Of a stretch of 64,000 bases of DNA, positions 54,026-63,554 are shown one piece after another; position 1 is the stretch's first letter; the number at the start of each line of letters is the position of its first letter. A program made the position numbers and the translations under genes. The DNA is taken from assembly GCF_032921865.1 (NCBI RefSeq), contig NZ_CP136684.1:1656501-1720500 (forward strand), written 5' to 3'. Source of the stretch: Thalassospira lucentensis. GTDB taxonomy: Bacteria > Pseudomonadota > Alphaproteobacteria > Rhodospirillales > Thalassospiraceae. Below the pieces are notes generated by a model. The model was not told the DNA's origin and made no database searches. It worked only from the letters and a program-made list of their open reading frames with translations.

Positions 54026-54045
54026 GGAAAACCGTTTGGTTTTCC
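54026..54045 (+). promoter_or_regulatory. Second hairpin in the rpsA leader
   Basis: GGAAAACC-gttt-GGTTTTCC, a perfect 8-base stem, with another smaller hairpin (CCAC/GTGG) near 54083-54098. The rpsA ATG is at 54161, so the leader is structured and could be the target of S1 autoregulation. This is inference. Confidence 0.4.
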
Positions 54046-54160
54046 GCGAACGGGATCGGGACATCGATTGGCAAAAACCCGCCACGATTTTGTGGCAAGA
54101 CCATCGGATACAACCGATTGGCCGGAATAGTGACGATACACTCGAAAGGAAGTCTCTTTA

Positions 54161-55864
54161 ATGACAACCGCTGAAGAAGCACAATTCTCCACCGGCGAAG
54201 ATTTCGCCGCCCTGCTGGCCGAAAGCCTCGGTTCTGAAGACGAAGGCTTTATTGGCCGCGTGATGACCGGTACGGTCGTCAAAACCACCGACGACGATGC
54301 AATCGTCGATGTGGGTCTGAAGTCCGAAGGCCGCGTGCCGCTCAAAGAATTTGGCGCAGGCGACGTTAATATCGGCGATACCGTTGATGTTTATGTCGAT
54401 CGCTATGAAAACAAAGATGGCCTAATCGTTCTGTCGCGTGAAAAAGCGCGTCGCGAAGAAGCCTGGGTCGAGCTTGAAAAACAGTTCAACGAAGGCAAAC
54501 GCGTTGACGGTACCATCTTTGGTCGTGTTAAAGGCGGCTTCACTGTTGACCTGTCGGGCGCCGTGGCATTCCTGCCGGGCAGCCAGGTTGACATCCGTCC
54601 GGTTCGCGACGTTACCCCGCTGATGAACAATCCGCAGCCGTTCCAGATCCTGAAAATGGATCGTTCGCGCGGTAACATCGTGGTTTCGCGTCGTGCCGTT
54701 CTCGAAGAGACCCGTGCTGAACAGCGCGCCGAACTGATCCAGAACCTTCAGGAAGGTCAGGTTCTTGACGGCGTTGTCAAAAACATCACCGATTACGGCG
54801 CATTCGTCGATCTCGGCGGTGTTGACGGCCTGCTGCACGTCACCGACATCGCATGGAAGCGTATCAACCATCCGTCTGAAGCACTTCAGATCGGTCAGAC
54901 CGTCAAGGTTCAGGTTATCCGCTTCAACAGCGAAACCCAGCGTATCTCGCTTGGCATGAAACAGCTTGAAGCTGATCCGTGGGAAGGTGTCGAAGCTAAA
55001 TATCCGGTCGGTTCGAAATTCGAAGGCCGTGTCACCAACATCACCGATTACGGCGCATTCGTCGAACTCGAAGCTGGTGTCGAAGGTCTGGTCCACGTTT
55101 CCGAAATGTCCTGGACCAAGAAAAACATTCACCCGGGTAAAATCGTTTCGACCTCGCAGGAAGTCGAAGTCATGGTGCTCGACGTCGATGCACAGAAACG
55201 CCGTATCTCGCTTGGTCTCAAGCAGTGCACCTCGAATCCGTGGGATGCCTTCCTGGCTGCTCATCCGGTCGAGTCCGAGATCGAAGGCGAAGTCAAGAAC
55301 ATCACCGAATTCGGTCTGTTCATTGGCCTTCTGGGTGGTATCGACGGTATGGCTCACCTCTCGGACCTGTCATGGGACCGCGCTGGTGAAGAAGTCATCA
55401 AAGAATACAAAAAAGGTGACATCGTCAAAGCCAAGGTTCTTGACGTTGACGTCGAGAAAGAGCGTATCTCGCTTGGCATCAAACAGCTTTCAGGTGACCC
55501 GTTCAAAGAAGCCGTTACCGGCATCAAACGCGGTGAAACCGTAACCTGTGAAATCACCGAAGTTAACGACGGTGGTATCGAGGTTGCTGTTGGTGGCACC
55601 GATCTTAAAGGCTTCATCCGTAAGGCTGAACTCGCACGTGACCGTTCGGACCAGCGTCCGGAACGTTTCGCGGTTGGCGAGAAAGTCGATGCGCGTGTTA
55701 CTACGATCGACGCCAAAACCCGTAAGGTTACCCTCTCGGTCAAAGCTCTCGAAGTTGCTGACGAGAAGAAAGCCATGGCGGATTACGGTTCGGCTGACAG
55801 CGGTGCATCGCTTGGCGATATCCTTGGCGAAGCACTTCGCAAGAAACAGGAAGGTGCCGAATAA
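54161..55864 (+). CDS. rpsA: 30S ribosomal protein S1
   Basis: A 567-residue protein with six S1 RNA-binding repeats. The later four each show a clear DYGAFV(D/E)L or FGLFIGL strand (for example NITDYGAFVDLGGVDGLLHVTDIAW and NITDYGAFVELEAGVEGLVHVSEMSW), and all are linked by KxLDVDxEKxRISLG segments. S1 loads mRNA on the ribosome. AAAGGAAG lies upstream of the ATG. A hairpin terminator follows the gene. Confidence 0.98.
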   Translation: MTTAEEAQFSTGEDFAALLAESLGSEDEGFIGRVMTGTVVKTTDDDAIVDVGLKSEGRVPLKEFGAGDVNIGDTVDVYVDRYENKDGLIVLSREKARREEAWVELEKQFNEGKRVDGTIFGRVKGGFTVDLSGAVAFLPGSQVDIRPVRDVTPLMNNPQPFQILKMDRSRGNIVVSRRAVLEETRAEQRAELIQNLQEGQVLDGVVKNITDYGAFVDLGGVDGLLHVTDIAWKRINHPSEALQIGQTVKVQVIRFNSETQRISLGMKQLEADPWEGVEAKYPVGSKFEGRVTNITDYGAFVELEAGVEGLVHVSEMSWTKKNIHPGKIVSTSQEVEVMVLDVDAQKRRISLGLKQCTSNPWDAFLAAHPVESEIEGEVKNITEFGLFIGLLGGIDGMAHLSDLSWDRAGEEVIKEYKKGDIVKAKVLDVDVEKERISLGIKQLSGDPFKEAVTGIKRGETVTCEITEVNDGGIEVAVGGTDLKGFIRKAELARDRSDQRPERFAVGEKVDARVTTIDAKTRKVTLSVKALEVADEKKAMADYGSADSGASLGDILGEALRKKQEGAE

Positions 55865-55910
55865 GGCATTTGTTCCTGATCGGACAGGATCTGCTCTGGC
55901 AGATCACAAA

Positions 55911-55942
55911 GACGGGTCATGCGTTGCACGGCCCGTTTTTTT
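55911..55942 (+). terminator. Rho-independent terminator of rpsA
   Basis: An imperfect stem ACGGG...CCCGT with an inner TGC-GTT-GCA, followed by TTTTTTT (55936-55942). It follows the rpsA stop by about 46 bases. Confidence 0.75.
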
Positions 55943-56118
55943 GTCGCTTTTGTCCAAAATTCCCGGTTTGGACGCGACTTTGCCGCTGCGATGTCATTTT
56001 TTAGCGAGAATTTTGATTTCAAACAGTTTTTGTCCTTGCCAAGCGAATGAAGAAAAACCATTTGAAAAGGCAGGTTTTTGAAGCTGTTAGTTCATTACTG
56101 AATACCGGGGCGCATTAA

Positions 56119-57042
56119 ATGGCACTTGATGCCGATATCCTTCTTGATCGTCGACGTTTGAAAAAATCGATTTTCCGCTGGCGGGTGCTGGCGGTGGTCG
56201 CAATCATCATTGCCATCGTGGTGGCCTTTGCGCGCAGCGGTGCGGACGACGTGGTGTGGGGCAATATTGGCCCGCGCATTGTCGAGGTGAATATCGAAGG
56301 GGTGATTACCGAGGATCCCTACCTTCTTGATGCGCTGGAGCAGATTGAGGGAGACAGCGATGTCGCGGGTCTGATCGTCCATATCAACAGCCCTGGCGGT
56401 ACGATGGTCGGTGGCGAGGCGCTTTTTGAGAGTCTGCGCAGGATTGGCGAAACCCGTCCGATCGTTGCCGAAATGGGAACTGTTGCCGCGTCTGGTGGTT
56501 ACATGACGGCAATTGCCGCTGACCACATCATCGCACATCGCGGAACGGTGACCGGATCGATTGGTGTGATTTTCCAGTCGATGAACTTTACCGGCACATT
56601 GGAAAAACTGGGTGTAGAGCCGCTGACGGTTAAAAGTGGCCCGCTTAAAGCCGTTCCGAACCCGTTCGAACCGACGGATGATGCCGCGCGAACGGCTATG
56701 GAAAGCCTGATTTCAGACATGTTTGGCGTGTTTGTCGACATGGTTGCCGAACGACGCGGTATGGATACCGAAACCGTGCGTCAACTGGCCGATGGCCGGG
56801 TTTATACCGGCCAGCAGGCTGTTGCCAATGGCCTGATCGACGAGATTGGTGGTCGTCGCGAAGCTTTGCGCTGGCTGCAGGACGAAATGGGAGTATCGCC
56901 GGATGCGGCAGTCGTGCCGCTCGAAATTGATTATCCGGAAGACTCCATTATGACGGCATTGTTCGAAGGAAACATCGGAAAAATGCTGTCATCTGAGGGG
57001 CTTAAACTTGACGGTTTGCTGACTGTCTGGCAACCTGAGTGA
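56119..57042 (+). CDS. sppA: Signal peptide peptidase SppA (short form)
   Basis: Membrane-anchored protease that degrades signal peptides after cleavage. The 307-residue protein has a single N-terminal helix (VLAVVAIIIAIVVAFARSG) and a ClpP-fold body with VAASGGYMTAIAADHI (catalytic serine in ASGG), VTGSIGVIFQSMNF and KSGPLKAVPNPFEPT (catalytic lysine). The length matches the single-domain SppA. The ihfB gene follows. Confidence 0.93.
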   Translation: MALDADILLDRRRLKKSIFRWRVLAVVAIIIAIVVAFARSGADDVVWGNIGPRIVEVNIEGVITEDPYLLDALEQIEGDSDVAGLIVHINSPGGTMVGGEALFESLRRIGETRPIVAEMGTVAASGGYMTAIAADHIIAHRGTVTGSIGVIFQSMNFTGTLEKLGVEPLTVKSGPLKAVPNPFEPTDDAARTAMESLISDMFGVFVDMVAERRGMDTETVRQLADGRVYTGQQAVANGLIDEIGGRREALRWLQDEMGVSPDAAVVPLEIDYPEDSIMTALFEGNIGKMLSSEGLKLDGLLTVWQPE

Positions 57043-57115
57043 AAGCGCCGACGTGACGTAATCTAACCTTTGGTTGATTGGATATCTGTCAGAACGAACA
57101 GGATGGGGCCTGAAT

Positions 57116-57391
57116 ATGACAAAATCAGAACTGATCGCCCGGCTGGCTGAGATGAACCCTCATCTGTATCAGCGCGATGTTGAGCGGATCGTGGCGACGA
57201 TCTTTGACGAAATTACCGAAGCGCTGGCACGCGGGGATCGTGTCGAGCTGCGTGGTTTTGGCGCATTTTCCGTAAAGCAGCGTGATTCCCGGGTCGGACG
57301 CAATCCGCGTACCGGTGAAGCCGTACCTGTGGGCGAGAAAAAGGTTCCCTATTTCAAAACTGGCAAGCAGTTGCGCGAACGTCTTAACTGA
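57116..57391 (+). CDS. ihfB: Integration host factor beta subunit
   Basis: DNA-bending nucleoid protein that pairs with IhfA. The 91-residue protein has [17 protein letters not shown], the helical body and the DNA-binding arm [26 protein letters not shown], with PRTGE being the proline-tipped hairpin. ATG at 57116 follows GGGG and removes a 14-residue extension. Position after sppA is common in proteobacteria. Confidence 0.95.
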   Translation: MTKSELIARLAEMNPHLYQRDVERIVATIFDEITEALARGDRVELRGFGAFSVKQRDSRVGRNPRTGEAVPVGEKKVPYFKTGKQLRERLN

Positions 57392-57581
57392 TCGCAGCCT
57401 GTTTGATCGGCTTGCTGTTGGCGTGTGAACTGCGCTAAACCGTTCTTGTGGAAATTCTGCAGGATGGTTGCAAATTCATTTGCACATGTTTCCGTTTGAC
57501 CATATCGGGTCCATTCTCTGGTTTCAGCCGGTGCGTGGGCTATGACCCCTGCCTTTTTGCATGCCGGCACGAGGAGTTGAA

Positions 57582-57896
57582 ATGCGCATTCTTTACTGGA
57601 TCATCTCCATCCCGCTTGCGATCCTGATTGCGATTTTTGCCGTGTCGAACCGGGCGCTGGTGACGTTGTCATTGTGGCCCTTGCCTTATGAAATTGACAT
57701 GCCGCTTTTCCTGCCGATCATGGCGGCATTGTTGATCGGGCTTGGTATCGGGTTGACGTATGAATGGTTCGTACATGGCAAACATCGCCGTGCCGTCAAG
57801 CGGATGGATAGCGAGCTGCGCCGACTGCGTCCGGATGAAACCGGCAGCGACATATCGAATGATCACAAGGTGATCAGCCAGCAAAAGGCATCCTGA
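57582..57896 (+). CDS. LapA-domain protein (lipopolysaccharide assembly protein A-like)
   Basis: A 104-residue membrane protein with two hydrophobic segments (ILYWIISIPLAILIAIFAV and FLPIMAALLIGLGIGLTYEWFV) separated by SNRALVTLSLWPLPYEID, the LapA/DUF1049 pattern, and a basic cytoplasmic tail. ATG at 57582 follows GAGGAG. It follows ihfB and precedes pyrF, the order common in proteobacteria. Confidence 0.85.
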   Translation: MRILYWIISIPLAILIAIFAVSNRALVTLSLWPLPYEIDMPLFLPIMAALLIGLGIGLTYEWFVHGKHRRAVKRMDSELRRLRPDETGSDISNDHKVISQQKAS

Positions 57897-58021
57897 GAGG
57901 AATCCTGCCAAAGGTTATGGCCAATTCGGGATTGGTATTTCAGGCGAAATCGGCTAAGTCATGCCCGGTCCGTCGCATCTTCGTGGGCCGACGATGAAAT
58001 TCCAGCCCGCCGGAGGACACC

Positions 58022-58744
58022 ATGACCGATAAGCTTGCCCCGCACGATCGCATTTTTTGCGCCATTGATACCACTGATCTTGCTCATGCAATTGATCTGG
58101 CTTCAAATCTGTCCGGGGTGATTGGCGGCGCGAAGCTTGGCAAGGAATTCTTTGCAGCCCACGGCCCGCAGGGTGTCCGTGAAGTCGCCAAGGCCGGATT
58201 GCCGATTTTTCTGGACGTCAAGTATCACGATATTCCCAACACGGTTGCCGGTGCCATCCGCGCGGTAACGCCCCTTGGTCTCAAGATCGTGAATGTTCAT
58301 GCGACGGGAGGCTTTGAAATGATGAAGCGTGCCGGGGAAGCGGCACGTGAAACTGCTGACAAGGCGGGTGTCGATGCTCCGTGGGTGATTGCCGTAACGG
58401 TCCTGACCAGCCTTGATCAGGGTGATCTTGATGATGTCGGTCTGGCTGGACCGATCAGCGAGCGTGTCGTCAAACTTGCGGAACTGACCCAAAAGGCAGG
58501 TCTGGACGGAGTTGTGTGCTCCGCACAGGAAATTACCGCAGTACGTGCTGCCTGTGGACCGGATTTCAAATTGATCACCCCGGGTATTCGTCCGGCCTGG
58601 TCAAGTTCTGATGATCAAAAACGTATCGTCACACCGCGGGACGCCGTTGCGATGGGCACAGATGTGATGGTAATCGGGCGCCCGATTACCAAGGCCGACG
58701 ATCCGGTTAAAGCTGCAAAACGTATCGTTGACGAACTTTTCTGA
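58022..58744 (+). CDS. pyrF: Orotidine 5'-phosphate decarboxylase
   Basis: Last step of UMP synthesis. The 240-residue TIM-barrel protein has the catalytic FLDVKYHDIPNTVAGA (Asp-Lys-Asp group), NVHATGG, and GIRPAWSSSDDQKR and VIGRPITKADDP phosphate-binding segments. A GGAGGA ribosome site precedes the ATG. It ends before a strong terminator. Confidence 0.96.
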   Translation: MTDKLAPHDRIFCAIDTTDLAHAIDLASNLSGVIGGAKLGKEFFAAHGPQGVREVAKAGLPIFLDVKYHDIPNTVAGAIRAVTPLGLKIVNVHATGGFEMMKRAGEAARETADKAGVDAPWVIAVTVLTSLDQGDLDDVGLAGPISERVVKLAELTQKAGLDGVVCSAQEITAVRAACGPDFKLITPGIRPAWSSSDDQKRIVTPRDAVAMGTDVMVIGRPITKADDPVKAAKRIVDELF

Positions 58745-58771
58745 TCCGGATTTATCCGTTTTGTTTTTCCG

Positions 58772-58802
58772 ACAGGCCCGGTGTTCAACCGGGCCTGTTT
58801 CA
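58772..58802 (+). terminator. Rho-independent terminator of pyrF
   Basis: ACAGGCCCGGT-gttca-ACCGGGCCTGT (58772-58798), a perfect 11-base stem followed by TT. Confidence 0.88.
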
Positions 58803-58978
58803 GTTGTGACGGGATTGCATAGTTTTTATGCCAATTTTGCGATGGTGAAATTTGTGCGCTGCACGCAAAATTGAATCGTTTCAATTTTCGGTCGATTCAA
58901 ACGTTTCGAAAATCTCCCGAAATCCTGTCGCCCGCCATTATCCCGCATTGGTGCCTGGCACCCTTGGACGTATCGATC

Positions 58979-60187
58979 ATGACAACTGCTGTTGCCCGCA
59001 CAGGTTTCTTTGAAAACCTTCCGATCCTTGCCCTCGCCCTTGCATCCTTCGGGATCGGGACGACCGAGTTTGTCATTATGGGCTTGTTGCCGGATGTGGC
59101 GGCCGATCTTGGTGTCAGCATTCCCGATGCCGGGTTGTTGGTAACCGGTTATGCGCTGGGTGTTACGTTTGGTGCGCCGTTCCTTGCGATTGCAACGTCC
59201 AAAATGGATCGTCGGCATGCTTTGATGATGCTCATCGCGATTTTCATCATTGGCAATTTCCTGTGCGCGATTGCACCGGATTACTGGCTTCTGATGGCGG
59301 CCCGCGTGGTTACTGCTTTCTGCCATGGGGCGTTTTTTGGTCTGGGTGCGGTGGTTGCAGCTAACCTGGTTGCACCGCATAAACGGGTTCAGGCCATTGC
59401 CCTGATGTTTTCGGGGCTTACTCTTGCCAATGTGCTTGGGGTTCCGTTTGGTACGGCTCTCGGTCAGGAACTGGGTTGGCGTTCGACTTTCTGGGCGGTT
59501 GTTGGGATCGGTATGGTTGCGGCTGTCGCGCTTTATTTCTGTTTGCCACGCAAGATCGCGGCGACGGGTGGCAGTTTGATGGCGGAAGCCCGTGCGCTGC
59601 TTAAAACCCAGGTTATATTTGCCATGCTGATCAGTGTTCTGGCCGCGGCCAGCATGTTCAGCGTGTTTACCTATATCACTCCGATGCTGCAGAATATCAC
59701 CGGCATTTCAGCGCGACAGGTAACCTATGTGCTGTTGCTGTTCGGCGCAGGTTTGACGATTGGCAACTATATCGGTGGCCGTCTGGGTGATTGGCGCCTG
59801 ATGCCCGCGATCATTGCGACGTTTGTTCTGCTGATTGCGATACTGGTCGTATTTGCTGAAACGATCACCAATGTGATCCCGGCTGTGGCAACGGTTTTTG
59901 TCTGGGGTGTGGTTTCCTTTGCACTGGTGTCCCCCCTTCAGATGCGGGTGGTCAACGAAGCGACCGATGCACCGAACCTTGCGTCGACCCTTAATCAGGG
60001 GGCATTCAATCTGGGTAATGCTGCGGGTGCCTGGTTTGGTGGTATCGCAATTACGCAGGGCGTTTCCTATCAGGATATCCCTTGGCTTGGCGCGGGAATT
60101 GCCGTGATCGCGTTGCTGTTTTCGATCTGGAGCCACCTGATTGACCGTCCTGACGAAGTCTTTATCGAGACGACTGCCAATGCCTGA
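58979..60187 (+). CDS. MFS transporter (AraJ-like, DHA1 family)
   Basis: A 402-residue twelve-helix transporter. The N-terminal ILALALASFGIGTTEFVIMGLLP and VTGYALGVTFGAPFLAI, and the conserved GMDRR-like SKMDRRHALM loop, match the AraJ/YdhP drug-exporter-like subfamily. Substrate unknown. The ATG at 58979 follows GGACG and removes a 36-residue non-membrane extension. It ends before a bidirectional terminator. Confidence 0.88.
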   Translation: MTTAVARTGFFENLPILALALASFGIGTTEFVIMGLLPDVAADLGVSIPDAGLLVTGYALGVTFGAPFLAIATSKMDRRHALMMLIAIFIIGNFLCAIAPDYWLLMAARVVTAFCHGAFFGLGAVVAANLVAPHKRVQAIALMFSGLTLANVLGVPFGTALGQELGWRSTFWAVVGIGMVAAVALYFCLPRKIAATGGSLMAEARALLKTQVIFAMLISVLAAASMFSVFTYITPMLQNITGISARQVTYVLLLFGAGLTIGNYIGGRLGDWRLMPAIIATFVLLIAILVVFAETITNVIPAVATVFVWGVVSFALVSPLQMRVVNEATDAPNLASTLNQGAFNLGNAAGAWFGGIAITQGVSYQDIPWLGAGIAVIALLFSIWSHLIDRPDEVFIETTANA

Positions 60188-60208
60188 ATGAATTGAATGT
60201 CAAAAAAC

Positions 60209-60243
60209 AAAGCCCGTCGGACAATGTCGCGGCGGGCTTTTTG
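60209..60243. terminator. Bidirectional Rho-independent terminator
   Basis: AAAGCCCG (60209-60216) and CGGGCTTT (60233-60240) with inner CG pairs and a T run after. It lies between the converging MFS and TSUP genes. Confidence 0.82.
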
Positions 60244-60274
60244 CTGTTTGCTTGGGAATGGGGAAACCCGGTTT

Positions 60275-61078
60275 CTATCCGATCCAGACCCGCATTTGAT
60301 CCCAATACTGGCTGATGGTGCTGCCATACTGATCGATGATCAGCTTTATCGAAATGGCAACCGAGGTAACAACCAGAAGCGGCCGCACCAGCCTTGCACC
60401 GACTTTCATCACCAGATGAGATCCGATCTGGGCCCCGATCAATGAGCCGACAGCCATGACAAGGCCGATCATCCAGACAACTTCGCCCCCTGCAATGAAC
60501 ATCACAAGCGATGCGAAATTTGATGTAAAGTTCAAAACCTTGGTGTGGGCTGTTGCCTTTGTCATGTTGAAACCAAGCAAAGCGACAAAAGCGATGGAAA
60601 AGAACGATCCGGTACCCGGTCCGAAAAAGCCATCGTAAAAGCCGATGCCAAAGCCTGCGGTAAAGGCAAAGACCGACTTGCTGATAACCTGATGCGCGTC
60701 AATATCGCCAACGCGTGGCGAGAAAAGAAAATAAAGCGCAATCAGGATCAACAGAGCCGGAAGGATTTTAAGCAGGATGCTGGCATCAAGCATCTGCACC
60801 AGCACGGTACCAAGTGCCGACCCTGCAAATGTCAGGACGATTGCCAATACCATATCGCGGGGATCGACATAGCCTTTGCGGATAAAGTTGATTGAAGATG
60901 TCAGGCTGCCAAAGCTGCCCTGCAGCTTGTTGGTCGCCAAGGCCTGTGCCGGTGTAATACCCGCCCAAAGCAGGGCCGGGATGGTAATCAATCCGCCGCC
61001 GCCGGCAATTGAATCAACCATGCCGGCGAACGCGGCGACCGCAAAAAGTATCAGTAAAAGATCAACGCCAAATTCCAT
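60275..61078 (-). CDS. TSUP (TauE/SafE) family permease
   Basis: A 267-residue polytopic protein, a probable sulfite/sulfonate or anion exporter. Signature segments are GMVDSIAGGGGLITIPALL, ALATNKLQGSFGSLTSSINF, and FYDGFFGPGTGSFF, typical of YfcA/TauE. ATG at 61078 follows AGGA; an upstream extension to 61144 has no ribosome site. It is divergent from mutM across about 200 bases. Confidence 0.9.
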   Translation of the reverse strand: MEFGVDLLLILFAVAAFAGMVDSIAGGGGLITIPALLWAGITPAQALATNKLQGSFGSLTSSINFIRKGYVDPRDMVLAIVLTFAGSALGTVLVQMLDASILLKILPALLILIALYFLFSPRVGDIDAHQVISKSVFAFTAGFGIGFYDGFFGPGTGSFFSIAFVALLGFNMTKATAHTKVLNFTSNFASLVMFIAGGEVVWMIGLVMAVGSLIGAQIGSHLVMKVGARLVRPLLVVTSVAISIKLIIDQYGSTISQYWDQMRVWIG

Positions 61079-61272
61079 TGACTGAAATCCTGTGGATGGC
61101 CCGTAAGGTGGGGCAGACGCGCCCGGTGGCAATAAGCGGCGCAATCATATGTACTTGGCGGTCATCGTCCATTGTTACTTTGTAATGGCGACAATGTTGT
61201 TTGGTGTGCCGGCTTGCCAATCAGCGGGCCGGGTTCTAGATATGTTTCTCCTTTCATTTTGCGAGTTTCCAG

Positions 61273-62112
61273 ATGCCCGAATTACCTGAAGTCGAAACGG
61301 TGACACGCGGTTTGACGCCGGTGATGGAAGGGTTTGTCGTTGATCACGTTGTTCAGCGCCGCCCGAACCTGCGTTTTCCGTTTCCGGAAAACTTTGTGGG
61401 GCGGATGGCGGGACGTCGGATCAATCAGCTGACCCGTCGGGCGAAATATATTCTGGGCTATCTGGATGACGGGCAGGTTTTGCTGGTTCATTTGGGAATG
61501 TCCGGCCGCATGACGATCTTCGATGATCCTGCTGTGGGTGTTCCAGCTCCGGCAAAGCATGATCATGTCGATTTTGTCATGCAGGGGGGCGCTGTGGTTC
61601 GGTTTACTGATCCCCGCCGGTTTGGTGTTATCACCCTGATTGCGGCTGATGAGGTTGCAACCCACAAGATGCTGGCTGGCATCGGGCCGGAGCCATTGGG
61701 TAACAGTTTCAACGCCGCCGTCCTGGCCACAGGAATCGCCAGACGGGCAAGCCCGATCAAGACTGTGTTGCTTGATCAGCGACTGGTCGCAGGGCTTGGC
61801 AATATATATGTGTGCGAAGCATTGTTCCGGTCGGGCATCGCACCGGACCGTCTGGCCAAGGATTTGAAACAGGACGAGATCGAACGTCTTTATCGTGAAA
61901 TCCGTTTGGTTCTTGAGGACGCGATTGCCGCCGGTGGGTCCAGCCTTAAAGATCATCGTCAGGCCAATGGCGAGCTGGGTTATTTCCAGCACAGCTTCCG
62001 GGTTTATGGTCGGGAAGGCGAAAGCTGCACCGCGGATGGCTGCGAAAGCGTCGTGGGCAGGATTGTTCAGGCTGGTCGATCAACCTTCTTCTGCCCTACT
62101 TGCCAGAAATAG
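61273..62112 (+). CDS. mutM: Formamidopyrimidine-DNA glycosylase
   Basis: Removes 8-oxoguanine and formamidopyrimidines. The 279-residue protein starts MPELPEVETVTRGL, with Pro2 as the nucleophile and Glu3, and has HLGMSGRM, KTVLLDQRLVAGLGNIYVCE and a C-terminal zinc finger. The first cysteine pair of the finger is spaced CTADGC (C-x4-C), a variant seen in alphaproteobacterial MutM, not a defect. It is upstream of the enoyl-CoA hydratase in the usual order. Confidence 0.96.
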   Translation: MPELPEVETVTRGLTPVMEGFVVDHVVQRRPNLRFPFPENFVGRMAGRRINQLTRRAKYILGYLDDGQVLLVHLGMSGRMTIFDDPAVGVPAPAKHDHVDFVMQGGAVVRFTDPRRFGVITLIAADEVATHKMLAGIGPEPLGNSFNAAVLATGIARRASPIKTVLLDQRLVAGLGNIYVCEALFRSGIAPDRLAKDLKQDEIERLYREIRLVLEDAIAAGGSSLKDHRQANGELGYFQHSFRVYGREGESCTADGCESVVGRIVQAGRSTFFCPTCQK

Positions 62113-62287
62113 GCGTTTTGCATTTCCTGTTGCCGGAAACGCGTGTGACAGAATTCGGATAATCCGGTGATTCTGTCGGGTCCGGTTGCGGCTTGGAAAT
62201 AAAATCGGTAAAACAGTATCAAAATATGTCTTCGACCGAATCGGATCGCAAATGTAAGCGGATTGATTCCCGACAAAGGATTGCAGC

Positions 62288-63064
62288 ATGTCTTACGAGA
62301 ACATCATTGCCGAGGTTAAGGGCAATGTCGGCCTGATCACTCTTAATCGTCCCCAGGCTTTGAACGCGCTTTGTGCGGCATTGATCACCGACATCGGTGG
62401 GGCGCTTGATCAGTTCGAAAATGACGAAAACATTCGCGCCATCGTCATTACCGGATCGGAACGGGCCTTTGCGGCCGGGGCCGATATCAAGGAAATGGCC
62501 GATTATGATTATATGGATGTCTATAAGAGCGACTTCATCACCAAGGGCTGGACACGGGTGGCGAGCTGCCGCAAGCCGGTTATTGCCGCGGTAGCGGGCT
62601 TTGCGCTTGGCGGCGGTTGCGAGCTTGCGATGATGTGCGACATCATTCTTGCTGCGGATACGGCAAAGTTCGGTCAGCCGGAAATCACCATCGGAACCAT
62701 TCCGGGTGCTGGTGGGACGCAGCGCCTTACGCGTGCCATTGGCAAATCCAAAGCAATGGAAATGTGCCTTACCGGTCGGATGATGGATGCTGAAGAAGCA
62801 GAACGCTCGGGACTCGTCGCACGAGTCGTCCCGGCCGACTCGCTTATGGAAGAAGCGATGAAACTGGCTGATAAAATTGCTTCTTTCTCTGGCCCGGTTC
62901 TGATGAAGGTGAAGGAGAGTGTCAGCAAGTCTTATGAAATGTCTCTGACCGAAGGTCTGATGTTTGAACGTCGCGAGTTCCATTCGACATTTGCGCTCGA
63001 TGACCGGGCCGAGGGCATGAAAGCCTTTGCTGAAAAGAGAAAACCGGATTTCAAGCATCGCTGA
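62288..63064 (+). CDS. Enoyl-CoA hydratase (crotonase family)
   Basis: Beta-oxidation or a related acyl-CoA hydration. The 258-residue protein has [15 protein letters not shown] (oxyanion loop), [20 protein letters not shown] and [19 protein letters not shown], carrying both catalytic glutamates (GGGCE and QPE). It has the length of FadB-like monofunctional hydratases. It lies in the conserved mutM-echA-rpsT-dnaA order. Confidence 0.94.
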   Translation: MSYENIIAEVKGNVGLITLNRPQALNALCAALITDIGGALDQFENDENIRAIVITGSERAFAAGADIKEMADYDYMDVYKSDFITKGWTRVASCRKPVIAAVAGFALGGGCELAMMCDIILAADTAKFGQPEITIGTIPGAGGTQRLTRAIGKSKAMEMCLTGRMMDAEEAERSGLVARVVPADSLMEEAMKLADKIASFSGPVLMKVKESVSKSYEMSLTEGLMFERREFHSTFALDDRAEGMKAFAEKRKPDFKHR

Positions 63065-63165
63065 TTCGGGCTGGATCGTACCCCGATACCTGCGATGCAT
63101 TGCTGCCTTGCAGTAGTAAAGAGTCGCAAACCGCGGAAATTCAGCGGGATTGAAGGTATCGGGGG

Positions 63166-63194
63166 TTGACGAGGGTTTCCGACGGAGCTATAAG
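63166..63194 (+). promoter_or_regulatory. Strong sigma-70-type promoter for rpsT
   Basis: TTGACG (63166-63171), 17-base spacer, TATAAG (63189-63194), about 46 bases upstream of the rpsT start. This is near consensus and suits a strongly expressed ribosomal gene. Confidence 0.8.
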
Positions 63195-63240
63195 CCGCGC
63201 TCCGAATTACGTAACATTTGTTTTAAGAGACAGGTTCGCA

Positions 63241-63501
63241 ATGGCTCACCATAAATCGGCCAAGAAGCGCATTCGCCGCAACGCCGCACGTGCAGAAGTT
63301 AATGGTGCACGCATCGGTCGCATTCGTACCTTCGTTAAGAAGGTCGAGGCTGCGCTGAACGTTGGCGACAAAGATGCCGCTCTGGCTGCGCTGAAAGTTG
63401 CAGAGCCGGAAATGGCACGTGGCGCGCAGCTCGGCGTTCTGCACAAGAACACCGTCGCTCGCAAGGTCTCGCGTCTGACCGCTCGCGTCAAAGCGCTTTA
63501 A
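63241..63501 (+). CDS. rpsT: 30S ribosomal protein S20
   Basis: An 86-residue basic protein beginning [20 protein letters not shown], typical of S20. The ATG at 63241 is correct; an upstream frame from 63166 would start inside the promoter. It has its own promoter and terminator. Confidence 0.97.
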   Translation: MAHHKSAKKRIRRNAARAEVNGARIGRIRTFVKKVEAALNVGDKDAALAALKVAEPEMARGAQLGVLHKNTVARKVSRLTARVKAL

Positions 63502-63527
63502 TTTATCCCTTACGGGATGGCGAGTCG

Positions 63528-63554
63528 AAGGCCGTGCTTGTAGCACGGCCTTTT
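63528..63554 (+). terminator. Rho-independent terminator of rpsT
   Basis: AAGGCCGTGC-ttgta-GCACGGCCTT (63528-63552), a perfect 10-base stem followed by TT. Confidence 0.88.

Noticed and set aside
54422..55357. Long minus-strand frame across rpsA
   Set aside because: Antisense of the highly conserved S1 repeats; typical shadow of a gene with strongly biased codons.
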